Shown here one piece after another: positions 5,134 through 6,285 of a stretch of DNA of 6,285 bases. Origin of the DNA: Acidobacteriaceae bacterium. Lineage in GTDB: Bacteria > Acidobacteriota > Terriglobia > Terriglobales > Acidobacteriaceae. The stretch is taken from the NCBI GenBank assembly GCA_030042915.1, contig JASHYS010000163.1, positions 1-6,285 of the forward strand. Reading direction: 5' to 3'. The number at the start of each line of letters is the position of its first letter. The stretch's first letter is position 1. The translations under genes were made by a program, and so were the position numbers. The notes beneath the pieces are model-generated. The model had not been told where the DNA came from. It was given only the letters and a program-made list of their open reading frames with translations, and did not search any database.

Positions 5134-5210
5134 CCGGACGCAGCCGAGGGTGACCAAACTGGCCGAGCTGTCACACTTGTGGTGACGGCGCTGGTACCCT
5201 CAGCGTCCGG
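5134..5210. promoter_or_regulatory. Large composite hairpin in the divergent promoter region
   Basis: CCGGACGC (5134-5141) pairs with GCGTCCGG (5203-5210). After an asymmetric internal loop GAGGGT (5146-5151) pairs with ACCCTC (5196-5201), and after one bulged base ACC (5153-5155) pairs with GGT (5193-5195), 17 pairs in all. A second, inner inverted repeat GTCAC (5170-5174) / GTGAC (5182-5186) sits in the loop. If the sigma transcript starts near 5217, this structure fills most of its 5' leader. It may regulate that mRNA, act as an operator for both divergent genes, or end transcripts entering from either side. No T-run follows on either strand. Confidence 0.6.
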
Positions 5211-5223
5211 CTCCCGTCAAATC

Positions 5224-5252
5224 AGCATAAAGTGGATCTATGGTGGGTTTAA
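5224..5252 (-). promoter_or_regulatory. Candidate promoter of the sigma/anti-sigma operon
   Basis: The minus strand shows TTAAAC (5252-5247), a 17-base spacer and TATGCT (5229-5224), a fair -10 with a weak -35. It would start transcription near 5217, giving a leader of about 160 bases that includes both inverted repeats. The -35 box lies inside the first codons of the divergent gene. On the plus strand an overlapping CATAAA (5226-5231) could serve as -10 for that gene and would give an almost leaderless message, but it lacks a recognisable -35. Confidence 0.3.
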
Positions 5253-6285
5253 TTTCCCCGAGGCCTGACTCTGGCGCGGCACCGCGTGCGGCCGCCTTTT
5301 TGCTCTCATTCATGATGGCTGCGTGGCCTGCGGCGGCGCAATCCAATGGAGAATCGGGCGCGGCTCCGTCAGCGGCAAGCTCACCGGCCGCTCAGGGTTC
5401 ACAGCCGGCGCAATCCAAGTCGGCGAGTTCGACGGCGAAGGCCAGGAAGCAGCCCGCGAAGCGCAAGCCCGCTCATCATGCGAGCCGCGCGGCGCGGATC
5501 GCGCGCACTGCCAGGATTCATCAGGCCTTTGTGGCTTCGAAAGAGCTGCAGCCGATGGCCCAGCAGCTGGCTACGCTACGCACGCCTGAAGCCTACGCCG
5601 GAGTGGCCGCCTTCGCGCGCAGCCACACCGGCGATGCAGCAGCCGCAGCGTACCTGGCGCTGGGCCACGCCTACCTGCTCGACAAGCGCTATGCGGAAGC
5701 CGAGACGGCCCTGGCTGAGGCTCGGCGCGCCGGCGGAGAGCTGGCGGACTACGCGGACTTTCTTGACGCTGTGGCCAGCCACGGTGCCGGCGAGGACGCC
5801 GCTGCCGAGACGGTTCTGCATGGGTTTGGCGATCGCTATCCGGAGAGCATCTTCGATGTGCAAGTGCCGGAACTTGAAGCCAACGTACTGCTGGCGCTGA
5901 ACAACCTGGAGGGCGCACGGAAGGTGCTGGCTGCAGCGGCCGACACCTCGGCCGTGGACCGGCCCGGCTACCAGCTTGCAGAGGGCGAGGTTGAGCTCGG
6001 GCTGGGCCAGCAACAGGCGGCGGAAGAGACGTTCAAGCGGGTCCTGCTGGCGCACCCGCTGAGCAACGAGGCGGACACGGCGCGCGCCAAGCTGACGCAA
6101 ATGGGAGCTGAATCGACGCTGACCGTGACCGACCTCCGCACCTTGGCCGACGCCTACTTCGATGGAGGCCGCAATGCCGAGGCGGCGGAGCAATTTCAGG
6201 CGCTGATGCATGAGCCTGGACTGGACGCCGCCACGCGCGACGGTTTCGCGGTTTCAGAAGCCGCCTGCCAGTTGAAGCTGAAGCG
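5240..6285 (+). CDS. Secreted TPR protein, probable N-terminus of a soluble lytic transglycosylase, cut by window edge
   Basis: 348 residues are visible and the frame is open at the right edge. A signal peptide (hydrophobic AAAFLLSFMMAAWPAAA, 17-33, likely cut AAA-Q) is followed by a flexible Ala/Ser/Gln/Lys-rich stretch (about 35-92) that becomes strongly basic (KARKQPAKRKPAHH). HQAFVASKELQPMAQQL begins at 94. TPR-like helix pairs follow at about 136-168 (YLALGHAYLLDKRYAEAE), 243-283 (YQLAEGEVELGLGQQQAAE) and 299-323 (LRTLADAYFDGGRNAEAAE). This arrangement matches, from memory, the superhelical N-terminal half of acidobacterial SLT-type murein transglycosylases, which cleave peptidoglycan glycan strands in the periplasm. 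The catalytic SLT domain would lie beyond the window, so the enzyme assignment is inferred. The ATG at 5240 is preceded by an in-frame stop at 5228-5230 and by only a weak GTGG ribosome site. It is divergent from the sigma gene. Confidence 0.72.
   Translation, partial: MVGLISPRPDSGAAPRAAAFLLSFMMAAWPAAAQSNGESGAAPSAASSPAAQGSQPAQSKSASSTAKARKQPAKRKPAHHASRAARIARTARIHQAFVASKELQPMAQQLATLRTPEAYAGVAAFARSHTGDAAAAAYLALGHAYLLDKRYAEAETALAEARRAGGELADYADFLDAVASHGAGEDAAAETVLHGFGDRYPESIFDVQVPELEANVLLALNNLEGARKVLAAAADTSAVDRPGYQLAEGEVELGLGQQQAAEETFKRVLLAHPLSNEADTARAKLTQMGAESTLTVTDLRTLADAYFDGGRNAEAAEQFQALMHEPGLDAATRDGFAVSEAACQLKLK

Noticed and set aside
5055..5174. A 40-residue N-terminal extension of the sigma factor starting at GTG 5174
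   Set aside because: It runs through the large inverted repeat, lacks family-like sequence and would start inside the hairpin. The ATG at 5054 gives a normal ECF length.
5576..6211. A 211-codon minus-strand open frame opposite the TPR gene
   Set aside because: The plus frame has a signal peptide and TPR helices; this one is a codon-bias shadow without a start signal.
1..6285. CRISPR array, insertion sequence, prophage or defence system
   Set aside because: No regularly spaced repeats, transposase, integrase or known defence domain was found on either strand.

Overview
The window looks like a chromosomal segment of a GC-rich bacterium, most probably an Acidobacteriota (Terriglobia-type) genome. 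This is inferred from three things: a DUF1800-DUF1501 pair, an RpoE-like sigma factor followed by a very small soluble zinc-finger anti-sigma factor, and the N-terminus of a TPR-rich protein resembling acidobacterial soluble lytic transglycosylases. No taxonomic marker gene is present, so the assignment rests on family resemblance.

Layout. Positions 1-3476, read on the minus strand, hold two exported proteins of largely unknown function. The DUF1800 gene (3476 to 1098) comes first and the DUF1501 gene (1028 leftwards, cut by the window edge) follows 69 bases later. A 14-position hairpin lies in the gap between them. Positions 3484-4137 form a 654-base stretch with no convincing gene but unusual structure: paired GC-rich hairpins, a candidate three-way-junction RNA, an 18-base near-palindrome, a G-quadruplex motif and a heptad repeat. 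Positions 4138-5054, minus strand, hold an ECF sigma factor gene and its zinc-finger anti-sigma gene, overlapping by ATGA. Positions 5055-5239 are a divergent regulatory region dominated by a large composite hairpin. From 5240 to the right edge, plus strand, runs the signal peptide and TPR part of a secreted protein, probably a lytic transglycosylase whose catalytic domain lies outside the window.

How the parts may work together. The sigma/anti-sigma pair is a self-contained regulatory switch. The anti-sigma has no membrane segment, and its Cys/His spacing matches, from memory, redox-sensing RsrA-type proteins, so a cytoplasmic signal is more likely than an envelope one. DUF1800 and DUF1501 are probably co-transcribed and both exported, DUF1800 by Sec and DUF1501 by Tat. 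Nothing in the sequence proves that the sigma factor controls either neighbour. I see no clearly novel multi-gene system. The best leads are non-coding: the three-way-junction candidate at 3683-3771 and the large hairpin at 5134-5210.
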